A DNA stretch of 64,000 nucleotides from Candidatus Eiseniibacteriota bacterium (GCA_016712505.1 JADJQY010000001.1:558001-622000); one strand, 5' to 3'. Shown: positions 44,147 through 53,262, counted from the stretch's first letter. Translations and numbers: made by a program. The notes: a model not told the origin generated them from the sequence alone.

Positions 44147-44986
44147 TCAGTCCCCGCGCGCGTTCGGTGTGCCCTCGATCTCGGTGGCCAGGCTGACCTT
44201 TCGTTTGGCCGTGAGGTAGCTCGCGCGATGAAACGCGGACGAGACCGCGCCCCGTGTGGTGATGGCGATCTCGACCCCTACCCCGCAGGTCTTCTGGTTC
44301 CCGCGATCGGCGAGGAACGCGCGGGAGATTCGCAGCGAACCGCTCCGGCCGCGAAGAAAGCCGGGGCCGATCTTCTTGCGTAGCGCCTCCGGGTCGTTGC
44401 CGCTGCCGGGCATCAGGACCCAGTTGCCGAACTCATCCCGGTACGATGTGTTCCGGTAGAGCAGCAGCTCCCCCTCGGCCGGGAGGTCGCGCCAGGAGAT
44501 GGTCGTCTCTTCTCCGGGTTGCAGCCGCTCGGGGAGGGTGAAGTGGTCGAGCGTGATCGTCCCCGGCGCACGAATGACGCCGATCTCGTGCTCGGTCCCA
44601 TCGGACCAGAGCAGCGTGAACCTCAGATCGGGCTCGGACTCGATGCTGGCCAACCCCTCGTCGTCGAGGGAGTACCAGGGGTGGTGCTCCCCGTAGTTTC
44701 CGGTCGAAACCCGGAAACGGAGAGGCAGACCGTTCACCCGGATCCCGATCGCTTCGTTCTCGATCAGCGTGCCCTTGGCATTCCTGATCACGGCCGAAAC
44801 CTGCCGGAAGTCGAACGGAGCATCGATCCCCTCGCGCCGCTCGGTGCTCTGATCCAGATCGACCTCGACGCGCAGCTCGGACAGACTGCCGGGCAGTTCC
44901 TTGCTGGAGAAGCCGCAGCCGAGGAGTCCCAGGATCGTCATGCTGATCACGGCGCCTCCCCATCTCGCAACGGTGTCGAAGTGCAT
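44147..44986 (-). CDS. Hypothetical lipoprotein
   Basis: 279-residue predicted lipoprotein of unknown family. The start at 44986 gives a signal with lipobox I-L-G-L-L-G-C; the open frame extends further upstream but into DNA used by the divergent regulator gene. The mature part looks beta-rich (F-R-V-S-T-G-N-Y-G-E-H-H-P-W-Y and P-G-T-I-T-L-D-H-F-T-L-P). No enzymatic motif was recognised. It is divergent from the FHA-AAA+ gene, with ~97 bp between starts that must hold both promoters. Confidence 0.65.
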   Translation of the reverse strand: MHFDTVARWGGAVISMTILGLLGCGFSSKELPGSLSELRVEVDLDQSTERREGIDAPFDFRQVSAVIRNAKGTLIENEAIGIRVNGLPLRFRVSTGNYGEHHPWYSLDDEGLASIESEPDLRFTLLWSDGTEHEIGVIRAPGTITLDHFTLPERLQPGEETTISWRDLPAEGELLLYRNTSYRDEFGNWVLMPGSGNDPEALRKKIGPGFLRGRSGSLRISRAFLADRGNQKTCGVGVEIAITTRGAVSSAFHRASYLTAKRKVSLATEIEGTPNARGD

Positions 44987-45083
44987 GGGCCGGAGTGTAC
45001 CTCGGAGGAACGGGTGACGCGCGCTTGAACCGGGGCGCGCCAGGGGGCAAACTCCGCCGCCAACCGAGAACGGAGGAGAAGAG

Positions 45084-46559
45084 GTGAGTCGTTCCGCGAA
45101 GGAAACGGTCGATCGTCCGGAAGAGCGTTTCGGGGAACGGGCGGGGGCGGCCTCGGCTCGCCTCTCGTCGGCGCTGGTGCTGCTCTGGTCGGGTTCCGAA
45201 CCGGAGCGGGCGGGGGAGGTGCTGTTACTGCGGGGGGGCAACCGCGGTGGTTGCATCGGTCGCTTCGACCCCGACTACGACTACGAGGGGAACGATCCGA
45301 TTCCGCCGCTGCGGCAGCGCCCCGGGGTCAACGACGAACGCCCGCCGTTGACCACCGCGCAGCACGTGTCGCGCCGACAGCTGGACATTGCGGCCGAACG
45401 TGGCGGTCGCGTCCGTGCGACCGTGGTCGGCAAGGCGGAGGTTCAGCGAAACGGCGGCGATGCCCTGCGGGATGGCGAGTCGATCGTCCTCGATCCGGGC
45501 GATACCATGGCGATCGGGCAGGACCTGCTCTTCCTCTGTCAGCCGCGCCCGGCGAAGCTCGAGTCGCTGCGGTTCTATCCGGCGCCACTCCTGCCGGAAT
45601 TCGGAGCGGCCGATCGGGCCGGAATCGTGGGAGAAAGCCCCGCCATCTGGCAGTTGCGCGACCGGCTGGCCTTCGTCGCCCAGATGAGCCAGCACGCGCT
45701 GGTCACCGGTCCGACGGGAAGCGGTAAGGAGTTAGCCGCTCGCGCGATCCATCTGCTCTCGACTCGGGCAGCGCAACCCATAGTGGCACATAGCGCCGCA
45801 GATATTCCTCCCAGTTTGGTTGAGGCGGAGCTGTTCGGGAATCGCCCGAACTACCCGAATCCAGGGATGCCCGGACGGGAGGGACTGATCGGTGCCGCAG
45901 ATGGATCGACGTTGTTTCTCGACGAGCTCGGGGTGCTGCCGCTCGATCTCCAGGCGAAGTTGCTCCGCGTACTGGATGACCACGGTAGCTTCCGCAAGCT
46001 GGGGGTAGACGAGCCGCAGACGTCCGACCTGAGGCTGGTTGCGGCGACCAATCGCCCGCTCGACACGATCAAGCACGATGTGCTCGCGCGGCTCAAGCAC
46101 GTCATCCCGATCCCTCCGCTGGAGGATCGGCGGGAGGACATCCCCCTTCTGCTCCACCGCCTCATCGCGCGGATGCGGGAGAAGGAGAGCGACGCCAAGG
46201 TGGTGGCGCGATTCGTGGATCCCCGCTCCGGCCTGCCCCGCCTCTCGATCGCGCTGGTCGACGCCCTCGTCCGGCATCTCTACCAGGCGAACCTGCGGGA
46301 GCTGGACCAGTTGCTCCTGGCTGCGATCTACCAGAGCACCGGGGAACGGATCGAACTGGGCGCCGACCTGCGAGATCAGCTCCGCTTTCCCGAGCCGGAG
46401 GAGACCGCCGATCCGGAGGAACGGTCCTGCGAGGAAGTGCGTGCGGCTCTCGAGGGAGCGGACTGGAACATCTCCGCCACCGCGGCGCAACTCGGCTGGA
46501 GCCGTTTCCAGCTCAACCGCAAGATGAAGAAGTGCGGCCTGAGCCGTGAGGGGAAGTAG
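45084..46559 (+). CDS. FHA-domain AAA+ regulator of the NtrC type, lacking GAFTGA
   Basis: 491-residue protein starting at GTG 45084 after GGAGGAGA. Residues ~30-150 form an FHA-like phosphopeptide domain (G-R-F-D-P, H-V-S-R-R-Q-L-D-I, then R-D-G-E-S-I-V-L-D-P-G-D). An AAA+ domain follows: Walker A T-G-P-T-G-S-G-K-E, Walker B S-T-L-F-L-D-E-L-G, and R-L-V-A-A-T-N-R-P. A Fis-type helix-turn-helix is at the C-terminus (N-I-S-A-T-A-A-Q-L-G-W-S-R-F-Q-L-N-R-K). The sigma-54 contact loop G-A-F-T-G-A is replaced by P-N-Y-P-N-P-G-M-P-G, so it probably does not activate sigma-54 in the usual way. The target genes are unknown. Confidence 0.88.
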   Translation: MSRSAKETVDRPEERFGERAGAASARLSSALVLLWSGSEPERAGEVLLLRGGNRGGCIGRFDPDYDYEGNDPIPPLRQRPGVNDERPPLTTAQHVSRRQLDIAAERGGRVRATVVGKAEVQRNGGDALRDGESIVLDPGDTMAIGQDLLFLCQPRPAKLESLRFYPAPLLPEFGAADRAGIVGESPAIWQLRDRLAFVAQMSQHALVTGPTGSGKELAARAIHLLSTRAAQPIVAHSAADIPPSLVEAELFGNRPNYPNPGMPGREGLIGAADGSTLFLDELGVLPLDLQAKLLRVLDDHGSFRKLGVDEPQTSDLRLVAATNRPLDTIKHDVLARLKHVIPIPPLEDRREDIPLLLHRLIARMREKESDAKVVARFVDPRSGLPRLSIALVDALVRHLYQANLRELDQLLLAAIYQSTGERIELGADLRDQLRFPEPEETADPEERSCEEVRAALEGADWNISATAAQLGWSRFQLNRKMKKCGLSREGK

Positions 46560-46677
46560 GGGAGCCACGGTGTTTTCTTCGCGAGGGCCCAGTTCCCGTC
46601 GAACCTCGCTCCTCCCCCCGCCGTATCAGTCGCGGCCGCTAGGGGTCGTGCAGAGTGATGCGGAGCGGAGGGGGACG

Positions 46678-47667
46678 GTGGTGGTCAGTACGCGAACGGA
46701 GCGCTCGTTTCGGTGGGGAGCCGGGGTCGGGCTCGTCGTCCTTTGTCTACTCGGAGCGAGACCCGCCCCCGCTGCCTCGGCCACCGATCCGGCCGGAGCG
46801 CACCTTCCGCCGGGATCGGAGCCCGGCCTGGTCGCGCCGCGTCCCACTCTGGCGGCCGAGGACACGATACCTCCCCTGGTGAACGAGCCATACCCGGAGC
46901 TGATCATCAACGCTCCGCGCCTCCGCCTGGAGGAGATTCTCGGGCTGGTCGCGCAGGGGGAAGCCCGCCGCGACTCGCTCGTGAACGACGCCGCCTTCAC
47001 TGCCTTGATGCGCCTCACGGGGCACTCGAAAGATCCGGCGAAAGGAGGCGAGCAGGGGAAGGGACAGGTCTACTGGGATGCGGTGAGCCGGGTGTACAAG
47101 AAGCGACCCGACAAGGTCCGGACGATCCGTCTGAAGGACCAGGCGTACGATGAAGATGGGAAGCCGAAAGCCGACGCCAACGTCAACGTCGACTTCGATG
47201 CCGACCTCTCCGAGCAGTTCATCGCCTTTGCCTTCGATCCCAGCCTCCGATCGCATTACGCCTACGAGATCGAAGAGCGCATCTCCGTCTCCGATCACAT
47301 CGTCTATCGCATCGGATTCGAGCCGAAGTCCGTGCTGGAGCTTCTGCCCAGCGGCCGGGTCTGGATCGACACCAACGACTTCGTCATCCTGCGCGAAGAG
47401 TTCTGGTACCGCGACCGATCTCCCGCCCCGGTGTTTCTCGAGCGGCTGGACAGTTGCATCATCGAACGGGAGCAGATCGATCGACGCTACTGGGTCGTGA
47501 GTCGGGTCCTGGCCCGGGTCACGCTCGCCGATCCCCTGCGCTGGGCTTCGAAGTTGGCGAGAGAACCGATCCCGAAGGTGGTCGACTTCGCCTTCCAGCA
47601 GTCGGACTGGATCATCAACGGTGGGGTGCCCGACTCGCTCTTCGCCCCGTCCAAGGAGAAGAAGTGA
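46678..47667 (+). CDS. Secreted protein of unknown function
   Basis: About 329 residues from GTG 46678 (GGAGGGGG just upstream; GTG 46681 is also possible). A signal peptide is present (V-G-L-V-V-L-C-L-L-G-A-R-P-A-P-A-A-S-A). The mature part contains a helical stretch, then a beta-rich region (Y-A-Y-E-I-E-E-R-I-S-V-S-D-H-I-V-Y-R-I-G-F and V-W-I-D-T-N-D-F-V-I-L-R-E-E-F-W-Y-R-D) that recalls outer-membrane lipoprotein-sorting folds (LolA/DUF4292-like), but not enough for assignment. It overlaps the next gene by 4 bp, so the two probably work together at the outer membrane. Confidence 0.65.
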   Translation: MVVSTRTERSFRWGAGVGLVVLCLLGARPAPAASATDPAGAHLPPGSEPGLVAPRPTLAAEDTIPPLVNEPYPELIINAPRLRLEEILGLVAQGEARRDSLVNDAAFTALMRLTGHSKDPAKGGEQGKGQVYWDAVSRVYKKRPDKVRTIRLKDQAYDEDGKPKADANVNVDFDADLSEQFIAFAFDPSLRSHYAYEIEERISVSDHIVYRIGFEPKSVLELLPSGRVWIDTNDFVILREEFWYRDRSPAPVFLERLDSCIIEREQIDRRYWVVSRVLARVTLADPLRWASKLAREPIPKVVDFAFQQSDWIINGGVPDSLFAPSKEKK

Positions 47668-49043
47668 GCGCGGGGGACGGGAGCCGCCGCGCTCGTCGCC
47701 TCGTGCGGCTCGCCGCCATGGCGCGTCTCGCCCCTCTGGCGCGGATCTCGCTGGTCGCGCTCTTGATGAGCCTTGCCGGGAGCAGCCAGGCGCAGGTGCA
47801 GGTTCAGGCGCGACCCGATCCGTTGCGCGACTTCCTCCGTGGCATGGCCGACTCGACCAATGTCTACTTTGGCGAGGTCTCGACCGCCTTCGACACCACC
47901 GGCGTCGACTCCCTGTTGCGTGCCGGCGGCAACCCAGACCTCGAAAAGGACCGGAGCCTCGAGTCCCCGCTGCGCTTCTCTCCCGTTCGCGGGTTTCACC
48001 GGGCCGAGGGGCACAGCCTCGGGCTGAAGGCTTCGTACGGGCGCGCCGCACTGGGGCGCCTCACTGCGCAAGGAAGCTACGGCTTCGCCAACCGTGAAGG
48101 TCGCTACCGCTTCGGGTACACCCGGAACCTCTGGAGTCGCGTTCCGGAGGGAGCGCTCGAAGATCCGTCCCGACTTATCCTCGACCTCGCGTACGCGCGC
48201 GAGACCTTACCGTTCGCACCCGAGCATGCGCAGGGGTTGGTCAGCTCCACGGCCGCGCTACTCCGCGGGCGTGATCGCCAGAGCGTCTACGAGAGCCGCG
48301 GGGCGGAAGCGCGGCTGACCTACCAGCGCGGCGCACTCCGCCTCGCGGCGGGCTACCGGGATGCAAAGGACTCCGCCATGCCTCTGGCCACGCGGAAGAT
48401 CCTCCTGGGCGTGAATCGCACCGCGCCCGAGGTCATCGCTGCTCGAGGGCAGAACTACCGCGAGGGACTCGCCGCGATCCGCACCCGTCTCTTCGCGGGT
48501 CGCGCCCGGGTCGGGCTCGATGGACGTTTCAGTCACCGCGAGCGCTGGCGGGTCCGGGGCGCCTTCGCCCAACGCGTCACCCTTCGGAGCGCTCTCGATG
48601 CGCACCTTCAATTCGAGGGCGGGCTTTCCGCTCGCCTCGGACCGGTGCAGGATCGGTTCGAGTTGGGCGGTCCCTTGGCCGTGCCCAGTCTCGGCTTCGG
48701 CGACGCGGCGGGCGATCGCCTGCTCCTCGGTAAGGCGGAGCTGGTGAGCGGCATCGACCTCCTCCGGACCCTGCGGCTCCCGCATCCCTCCTTCGTGGTG
48801 CTCCATCCGGGGATCTTCGCCCACGGCGGCGCGACCTGGAGTCGCGGCGACGGATCGGGGGAGTGGAACGCGCCGGTCTCCTCGGACTGGCGTGGCGCGG
48901 CCGGACTCTCCCTGGTTCACGTCCCCGGATTTCCCACGCCCGCGACGCTGGTACGACTCCAGGTGGCCCGGCCGATTGGTCGGGAGAGCGGCGTCACCCG
49001 CTTCTCGGCCGCTTTCTCCCGCTGGTTCGATCTGCTCGACTGA
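47664..49043 (+). CDS. Probable outer-membrane beta-barrel protein
   Basis: 459 residues from GTG 47664, which overlaps the previous stop (GTGA); ATG 47718 is an alternative that begins directly at the signal peptide (A-R-I-S-L-V-A-L-L-M-S-L-A-G-S-S-Q-A-Q). The mature part has many alternating strands (F-A-N-R-E-G-R-Y-R-F-G-Y-T-R) and ends with R-W-F-D-L-L-D. The C-terminal half resembles the bacterial surface antigen/ShlB-type barrels loosely; I do not recognise a close family. Its coupling to the preceding secreted protein suggests a two-part envelope system. Its stop lies 12 bp from the convergent gene at 49056. Confidence 0.6.
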   Translation: MSAGDGSRRARRLVRLAAMARLAPLARISLVALLMSLAGSSQAQVQVQARPDPLRDFLRGMADSTNVYFGEVSTAFDTTGVDSLLRAGGNPDLEKDRSLESPLRFSPVRGFHRAEGHSLGLKASYGRAALGRLTAQGSYGFANREGRYRFGYTRNLWSRVPEGALEDPSRLILDLAYARETLPFAPEHAQGLVSSTAALLRGRDRQSVYESRGAEARLTYQRGALRLAAGYRDAKDSAMPLATRKILLGVNRTAPEVIAARGQNYREGLAAIRTRLFAGRARVGLDGRFSHRERWRVRGAFAQRVTLRSALDAHLQFEGGLSARLGPVQDRFELGGPLAVPSLGFGDAAGDRLLLGKAELVSGIDLLRTLRLPHPSFVVLHPGIFAHGGATWSRGDGSGEWNAPVSSDWRGAAGLSLVHVPGFPTPATLVRLQVARPIGRESGVTRFSAAFSRWFDLLD

Positions 49044-49055
49044 CCGGATCGACAG

Positions 49056-50723
49056 TTAACGAAACGCGGCCCCGGGGCGGATCAGCTCGGCATACGACAA
49101 TCCGGCGAAGGCGGTGGCGGTGATCGCCTTTCGGCCCAGCTCGTCGTAGGGAAAGGCGCAGATCCCCTGCTGCCGCGCGCGCTCCGGCACGAGGAGCGTG
49201 GCTCGCATCGCGGCGATGACCGCCTGCAGCCGTTCGGTCCGTCCGGTGAGGGCGCCGATTCGTTCCAGGATGCCGAGCATCGCGCCGCTCTTGATCCGGT
49301 CCTCGGCAGTGAGAGAGGTCGCGGCCTGCGGTGATGCGGCAAGATACGCCAGGAGCCCCTCCGGTCCGTCGACGTACCACGCGAGGGACTGGTCGATGGC
49401 CGAGCGGAGGGAGTCACTCTCCGTACCCTCGCGCGCCCAGAGCAGGGCATCGAGCACGTAGAAGAGGTTGTGATAGGCGGTGGGGCGAAGGGGAGCCGGC
49501 GCCTCGCCGTGCTCGCTGAAGAGCGGCCTCCCGCTCGGTTGCCACTCGCGCACCAGCGCCCGCGCCGCCGGCTCTGCGGTCTCGCGGTAGCGTATCTCCG
49601 ACGCCGCACGATAGAAACTCAGCCGCGACACCACCTGGGTTGCGGTGGCGACGCTGTAGGCCGTCTCCTTCGTCTGCCCGTGGAAGCGGCCATTCAGGAA
49701 ACGACCGTCGGGCAGTGCGAGTCGATCCGCGAAGTCGTCGAGGAACCGTCGATGGGCCTCGAGCAGCGCAGGTCCGCCCTCCACCGTGGCGCGCGCCGCG
49801 AGCGAAAAGGCGATCGACAGGAACGAGAGATCGGCGATGTTTCGGGTGTGGCACGAATCGGTCGGCGCCGGAATCCGGCCGGTCGACGTCGAGTAGGCGT
49901 AGGCACAAAACCCACCGTCCGGAGCCTGCTGGCTGGCCAGGAAAGCGAGCGGTCGTCGCGCTGCCTCTGCGTAGCGCGGTTCGTGCAGCAGTTCCGCCCC
50001 CAGGAACAGACACCGCGTCACCAGGCCGACCTCCCAGAGCGCGGCCGACTCGTAGTCGAAGAAGCCGTTCGAGAGCTGGTAACGCACCAGGTAGTCACAC
50101 GCCCGGCGCAGTGCCTCCTTGGGCGGGATCTCCTCGTGCGGTTGCTGGAGTGCCGCCTGTGGGGTCACGATCGGCAGCAGCGCCTGGAGTTCCACCGGCT
50201 GGCCGTCGGGTCGACGGATGCGGACCTCGCGCACGGCTGTGACTGCACCGACGTCCGCCTTCCAGATCAAGGTCAGCGGCATTCCCCCGAACGGGACGTT
50301 CGCCGCCCCGCGCAGCGTCCCGATCCCACCGGCGGGTTCGACCCGCCCGGCGCTCGCATCGTTGACGATCCACTCCGCCGCCCCGGCCAGCAGATCGGTC
50401 TCGACCTCGTACTCTCCCGGCGCCAGACCGATCTCGACCCGGATGCAGCGCCCCTGCACCGCCGGGAGCGTGGCGTTGCCGACCTGCTGATCGACCGTCT
50501 TCAGATCCAGCCCCCGCCACCGGAAGGCCCGCGCGCGCAGCTCCGGATTCGGCCCGACCCCATCGATCCGCACCTGATCGGGGCGACCGGCGGTGAGGAC
50601 GAGCTGCGCCCCCGCTTCCGCTATGCCGAAGATCAGCAGCAGAAGGGAAAGCGCCGCGCGGGCGATCAACCCCCGCCGACCCACGGAAACTCCCGTCCCA
50701 ACCAAGGCCCGGCCAGGTGTCAC
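49056..50723 (-). CDS. Secreted alpha/alpha-toroid-like protein
   Basis: 555 residues from GTG 50723, which overlaps the DsbA-like stop as GTGA. A signal peptide (L-S-L-L-L-L-I-F-G-I-A-E-A-G-A-Q) is followed by ~150 beta-rich residues containing a G-E-Y-E-V-E-T-D segment. From about residue 190 there are helical repeats of the six-hairpin type: C-D-Y-L-V-R-Y-Q-L-S-N-G-F-F-D-Y, then Q-Q-A-P-D-G-G-F-C-A-Y, then D-S-C-H-T-R-N-I-A-D-L. These resemble glycoside-hydrolase or prenyltransferase-like toroids. Several cysteines could depend on the cotranslated DsbA-like oxidoreductase (inference). Enzyme activity unknown. Confidence 0.65.
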   Translation of the reverse strand: MTPGRALVGTGVSVGRRGLIARAALSLLLLIFGIAEAGAQLVLTAGRPDQVRIDGVGPNPELRARAFRWRGLDLKTVDQQVGNATLPAVQGRCIRVEIGLAPGEYEVETDLLAGAAEWIVNDASAGRVEPAGGIGTLRGAANVPFGGMPLTLIWKADVGAVTAVREVRIRRPDGQPVELQALLPIVTPQAALQQPHEEIPPKEALRRACDYLVRYQLSNGFFDYESAALWEVGLVTRCLFLGAELLHEPRYAEAARRPLAFLASQQAPDGGFCAYAYSTSTGRIPAPTDSCHTRNIADLSFLSIAFSLAARATVEGGPALLEAHRRFLDDFADRLALPDGRFLNGRFHGQTKETAYSVATATQVVSRLSFYRAASEIRYRETAEPAARALVREWQPSGRPLFSEHGEAPAPLRPTAYHNLFYVLDALLWAREGTESDSLRSAIDQSLAWYVDGPEGLLAYLAASPQAATSLTAEDRIKSGAMLGILERIGALTGRTERLQAVIAAMRATLLVPERARQQGICAFPYDELGRKAITATAFAGLSYAELIRPGAAFR

Positions 50724-51451
50724 TTGCCGGGCCTCTTCTTCGCGCCCGCCGCGACCACGAGCTGCTCGAGGACGCTGTACGGCTGCGCGCCAACCACCCG
50801 CTGTCCTCCCGCGATGAAGGTCGGCACACCCGTGACCCCGGCCTCGTGCGAACGTGCCCACTCCAGGTCCACCTGCCTTCGCTGGGTGCGCGAGGTCAGC
50901 ACCGCTTCCGCCCCCTCCCGATCCAGCCCCACGCCGGTCGCCAGGTCGAGGAGCACTTTGGGATTCGAGATGTCTTTGGCCTCCGCGAAGTAGGCCCGGA
51001 AGGCCGCATCGTGGAATGCCGTCCCCTTCCCTTGCTGCGTCGCCCAGCTTCCCAGTTCCTGGGCCAGCCGGCTGTTGTAGGTGCGATCCCGCCGCGTCAT
51101 CGGCAGCCCCTCCGCCTCCGCGATCGCGCTCAATCGCTTGTGCGACTCCTCCAGCCGCGGCCGTGCGCTCTCCCCGCCGAACAGATCGAGCAGCAACATC
51201 CCCTCGGCCGGGGTCTCCGGATGAAGCGGAAAGTTCACCCACTCCACCGTCACGTCATACTCCGCGATCAGCTTCTCCACACGCCCGGTGCAGACATAGC
51301 ACCAAGGTCACACATAGTCCGAGTAGATCGTCACCACCACCGGCTTCAGCGGCTGGGTTGCTGCGCGGGCGTCGCCAATCAAAGAAAGCCCCAGCGGCGC
51401 CGCCAGGGACAACACCGCGGCGGCGGCCAGAACGGTCTGTTGCATGTTCAT
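50720..51451 (-). CDS. DsbA/FrnE-like thioredoxin-fold oxidoreductase with UPWC active site, candidate selenoprotein
   Basis: A 244-codon frame from ATG 51451 (AGGAGG five bases upstream) with one in-frame TGA at 51308-51310 (codon 48). Signal peptide residues 1-30, then V-V-V-T-I-Y-S-D-Y-V followed by TGA and P-W-C-Y-V-C-T-G. In DsbA/FrnE relatives this is the C-P-W-C redox site, so TGA replaces the first, nucleophilic cysteine. The rest is a full DsbA-like fold, with the helical insert and the cis-proline loop G-V-T-G-V-P-T-F. A 7-bp hairpin 20 nt after the TGA fits a bacterial SECIS. UGA decoding as selenocysteine is strongly suggested. The periplasmic target could include the cysteine-containing protein cotranslated downstream. 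Confidence 0.88.
51276..51294 (-). promoter_or_regulatory. Candidate SECIS hairpin in the DsbA-like gene
   Basis: On the minus-strand RNA: UCUGCAC, loop CGGGC, GUGUGGA. Seven pairs with two G-U wobbles. The loop begins 20 nt after the UGA and has G as its second base. Confidence 0.65.
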
Positions 51452-51894
51452 CGAACCTCCTGGAAACGATTGTGCGGGGGCGCGGACTCGCCGGCGGAGC
51501 GCGGATCGCCCCGTCAGACGGATGCGCCTCGCCATTGTACCGCAGCCCCGGCTCCGCGGGCCTCGGTCGATCCCGCGCCCCCGTGCCGATCTCAACGCCA
51601 CGATCTGGAGCGCGCTTGGGACACACGGGCAGAATACCCATACGATCGACTGTAGCGCTGCCGACGGCGCCTCAAGGCGCTCCCAGACGCGCAGATTGCG
51701 CTTGATCGTCCCCTGAGTGAGGCAGAACGTTTACCTTGACGCATGAAACACGCGGAGCCGGCTGGTAGGCGCTGGTACCCCAAGGCTGGCCGCGGAGGAT
51801 GCGAGCCACGGTCCGCTCCGGATCGTGCGTGTTTCACCGGAGCCGATGACGAATGCTCAGGAGCTGCACCTTGCCGGAAAGCCGGGGAGCGGGT
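51452..51894. other. Non-coding region, about 440 bp
   Basis: No convincing gene. It includes the promoter side of the DsbA-like gene (minus strand). A 10-bp perfect inverted repeat TGAAACACGC (51744) / GCGTGTTTCA (51827) is separated by 73 bp; its meaning is unknown. The right end runs into the degenerate FlgD-tail fragment. Confidence 0.4.
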
Positions 51895-52089
51895 GGTCGT
51901 CGGCGGTACGACGTGATCGGACGACGGATCCGGCGGCTCTACGACGGTTCGCTGCATGGGGGCACCGCGGCACTCGTGTGGGATGGGCGCAATGACGACG
52001 GCGTATCTGTCGCGAGCGGATTGTACTGGTACGCCGTCCGCGGAGACGAGGGTGTTGCAAAGCGGAAGGTCGTGTATGTACGCCGCTAG
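51895..52089 (+). pseudogene. FlgD-like C-terminal domain fragment, copy 1
   Basis: Open to a TAG at 52087-52089 but lacking any body or start. It encodes a typical FlgD-like tail: R-Y-D-V-I-G-R-R-I-R-R-L-Y-D-G, then L-V-W-D-G-R-N-D-D-G, then S-G-L-Y-W-Y-A-V-R-G-D-E-G, ending V-V-Y-V-R-R. It appears to be the 3' end of a lost secreted-protein gene. The end overlaps the start of the next beta-helix pseudogene. A second, more damaged copy lies at 53269. Confidence 0.75.
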
Positions 52090-53190
52090 GTCCCTCTGGA
52101 AAGCGATTTTGGGCGTCTCCCCGTGCTCCCGCTCCCTGTTCGCGATGACCTTCGCGGACATGACTTCCGCGCGCGTACTGCGCGTAGACAGGCGACCCCT
52201 CGGCGTTCGGAACGATCACGGCGGCATGCGCCGCAGTGGTTGACGGAGACACGATCCGGATTGCACGGGAACCTACGTCGGCGGTGAGGGTGGGGAGGCG
52301 ACATTCATTGAACTGAGCGGCGTAACCGTTGTCATTCAGTCCGACACGGAAACGCCGGAGGACGTGGTTCTGGAAGACGTGAAACTGCACTTCCGGGACC
52401 ACGCGAGTGTGGACTTGCGCTATCTCGCGTGGCGTGCCACGACCAACACTGCGGTGTCTGTGGTGAATTCGACCGCGAGCGTTGTGCGGTGCGTATTTGC
52501 GAACATCACCAGCGCTGGCGGGTCAGGTATCTCCGCAGACCAGTCCGACGTCCTGGTTACCGACTGCACTTTCCGCGACTGTTCAACGCCTTACCGAGCA
52601 GGTGCGATTCTTGGATCCACGTTCTCGATCGAGCGATGCGAGTTCACTGGGAACAGCGCGGGCGAGAGTGGCGGGGCGATTCATGGGGTCGGTCGCATCA
52701 GCCACTGCCTGTTCGTTGGGAATCGGGCGCACAGCGGGGCTGCGGTCGCGCTGAGCACGGACGGAATCACGGGTGGAAGCACGGTCGATCACTGCACCTT
52801 CGTTGACAACGAGGCCTCGGGGGAGGGGGCGGTCGAGTTTCTGGAGAGTCGTAACGCCCTCCGGTACTCGATCATCACCGGGACGAAGGGGGCGTGGGAG
52901 TCGTCTGCTGGGACGTTCGGGACTTTGCGTGCTGCAACCTGTGGGGGAACGAGTACGGGAACGTCGTTCCACTGTGCCTGGACATGGTCAACTCGGGGAG
53001 CTTCAGCGAGGATCCACAGTTCTGTGATCCGGCGACGGGGGACTGGAGACTGAAGGAGACGTCGCCGTGCGCGAGCGGGACGGCGGGAGGACGGGAGTGT
53101 GGGCTGATTGGGGCCCTGGGTGTGGGCTGTAGCGTGTCGCCAGTGGAGCGGGCGTCGTGGGGGAAGATCAAACGGCGCTATGCGCGCTGA
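52076..53190 (+). pseudogene. Right-handed beta-helix secreted protein, copy A (frameshifted)
   Basis: Remnant of a secreted parallel beta-helix protein. ATG 52076 begins a signal-like N-terminus (M-Y-A-A-R-S-L-W) leading to S-A-R-V-L-R-V-D-R; the D-G-D-T-I-R-I-A-R segment follows only after a frame change. The main helix (C-V-F-A-N-I-T, C-T-F-R-D-C-S, C-E-F-T-G-N-S-A-G-E-S-G-G-A-I-H-G, C-T-F-V-D-N-E-A-S-G) is open from 52364 to about 52888, where five G residues stand in place of six in the intact copy and shift the frame. The C-terminus ends V-E-R-A-S-W-G-K-I-K-R-R-Y-A-R. At least three frame changes in total. Confidence 0.8.
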
Positions 53191-53262
53191 TTGCGCCGAC
53201 GCGCGTTACTTCCGTGCGACGAAGATTGCGCGCAGCGACGCGCCGGTCCAGGCACGGATGGC
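52622..53262 (+). repeat. Segmental duplication, left copy (partner 55850-56491)
   Basis: The two copies are nearly identical for about 640 bp. The offset is 3228 bp at TTCTCGATCG and 3229 bp at the stop codons, the difference being one missing G in the left copy. The identity continues ~70 bp past the beta-helix stop into the 3' end of the minus-strand methyltransferase gene, so the left copy carries a piece of that gene too. Confidence 0.85.

Noticed and set aside
46747..48051. Antisense frame across the two envelope-protein genes
   Set aside because: The plus strand shows signal peptides and coupled starts; the minus frame is low-complexity.
51740..51840. tRNA-like gene in the region with the 10-bp inverted repeat
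   Set aside because: The arms are too far apart and no T-loop or anticodon arm could be drawn.
51592..52161. Minus-strand open frame across the FlgD-tail remnant
   Set aside because: It overlaps a recognisable plus-strand FlgD-like fragment and has no family sequence.
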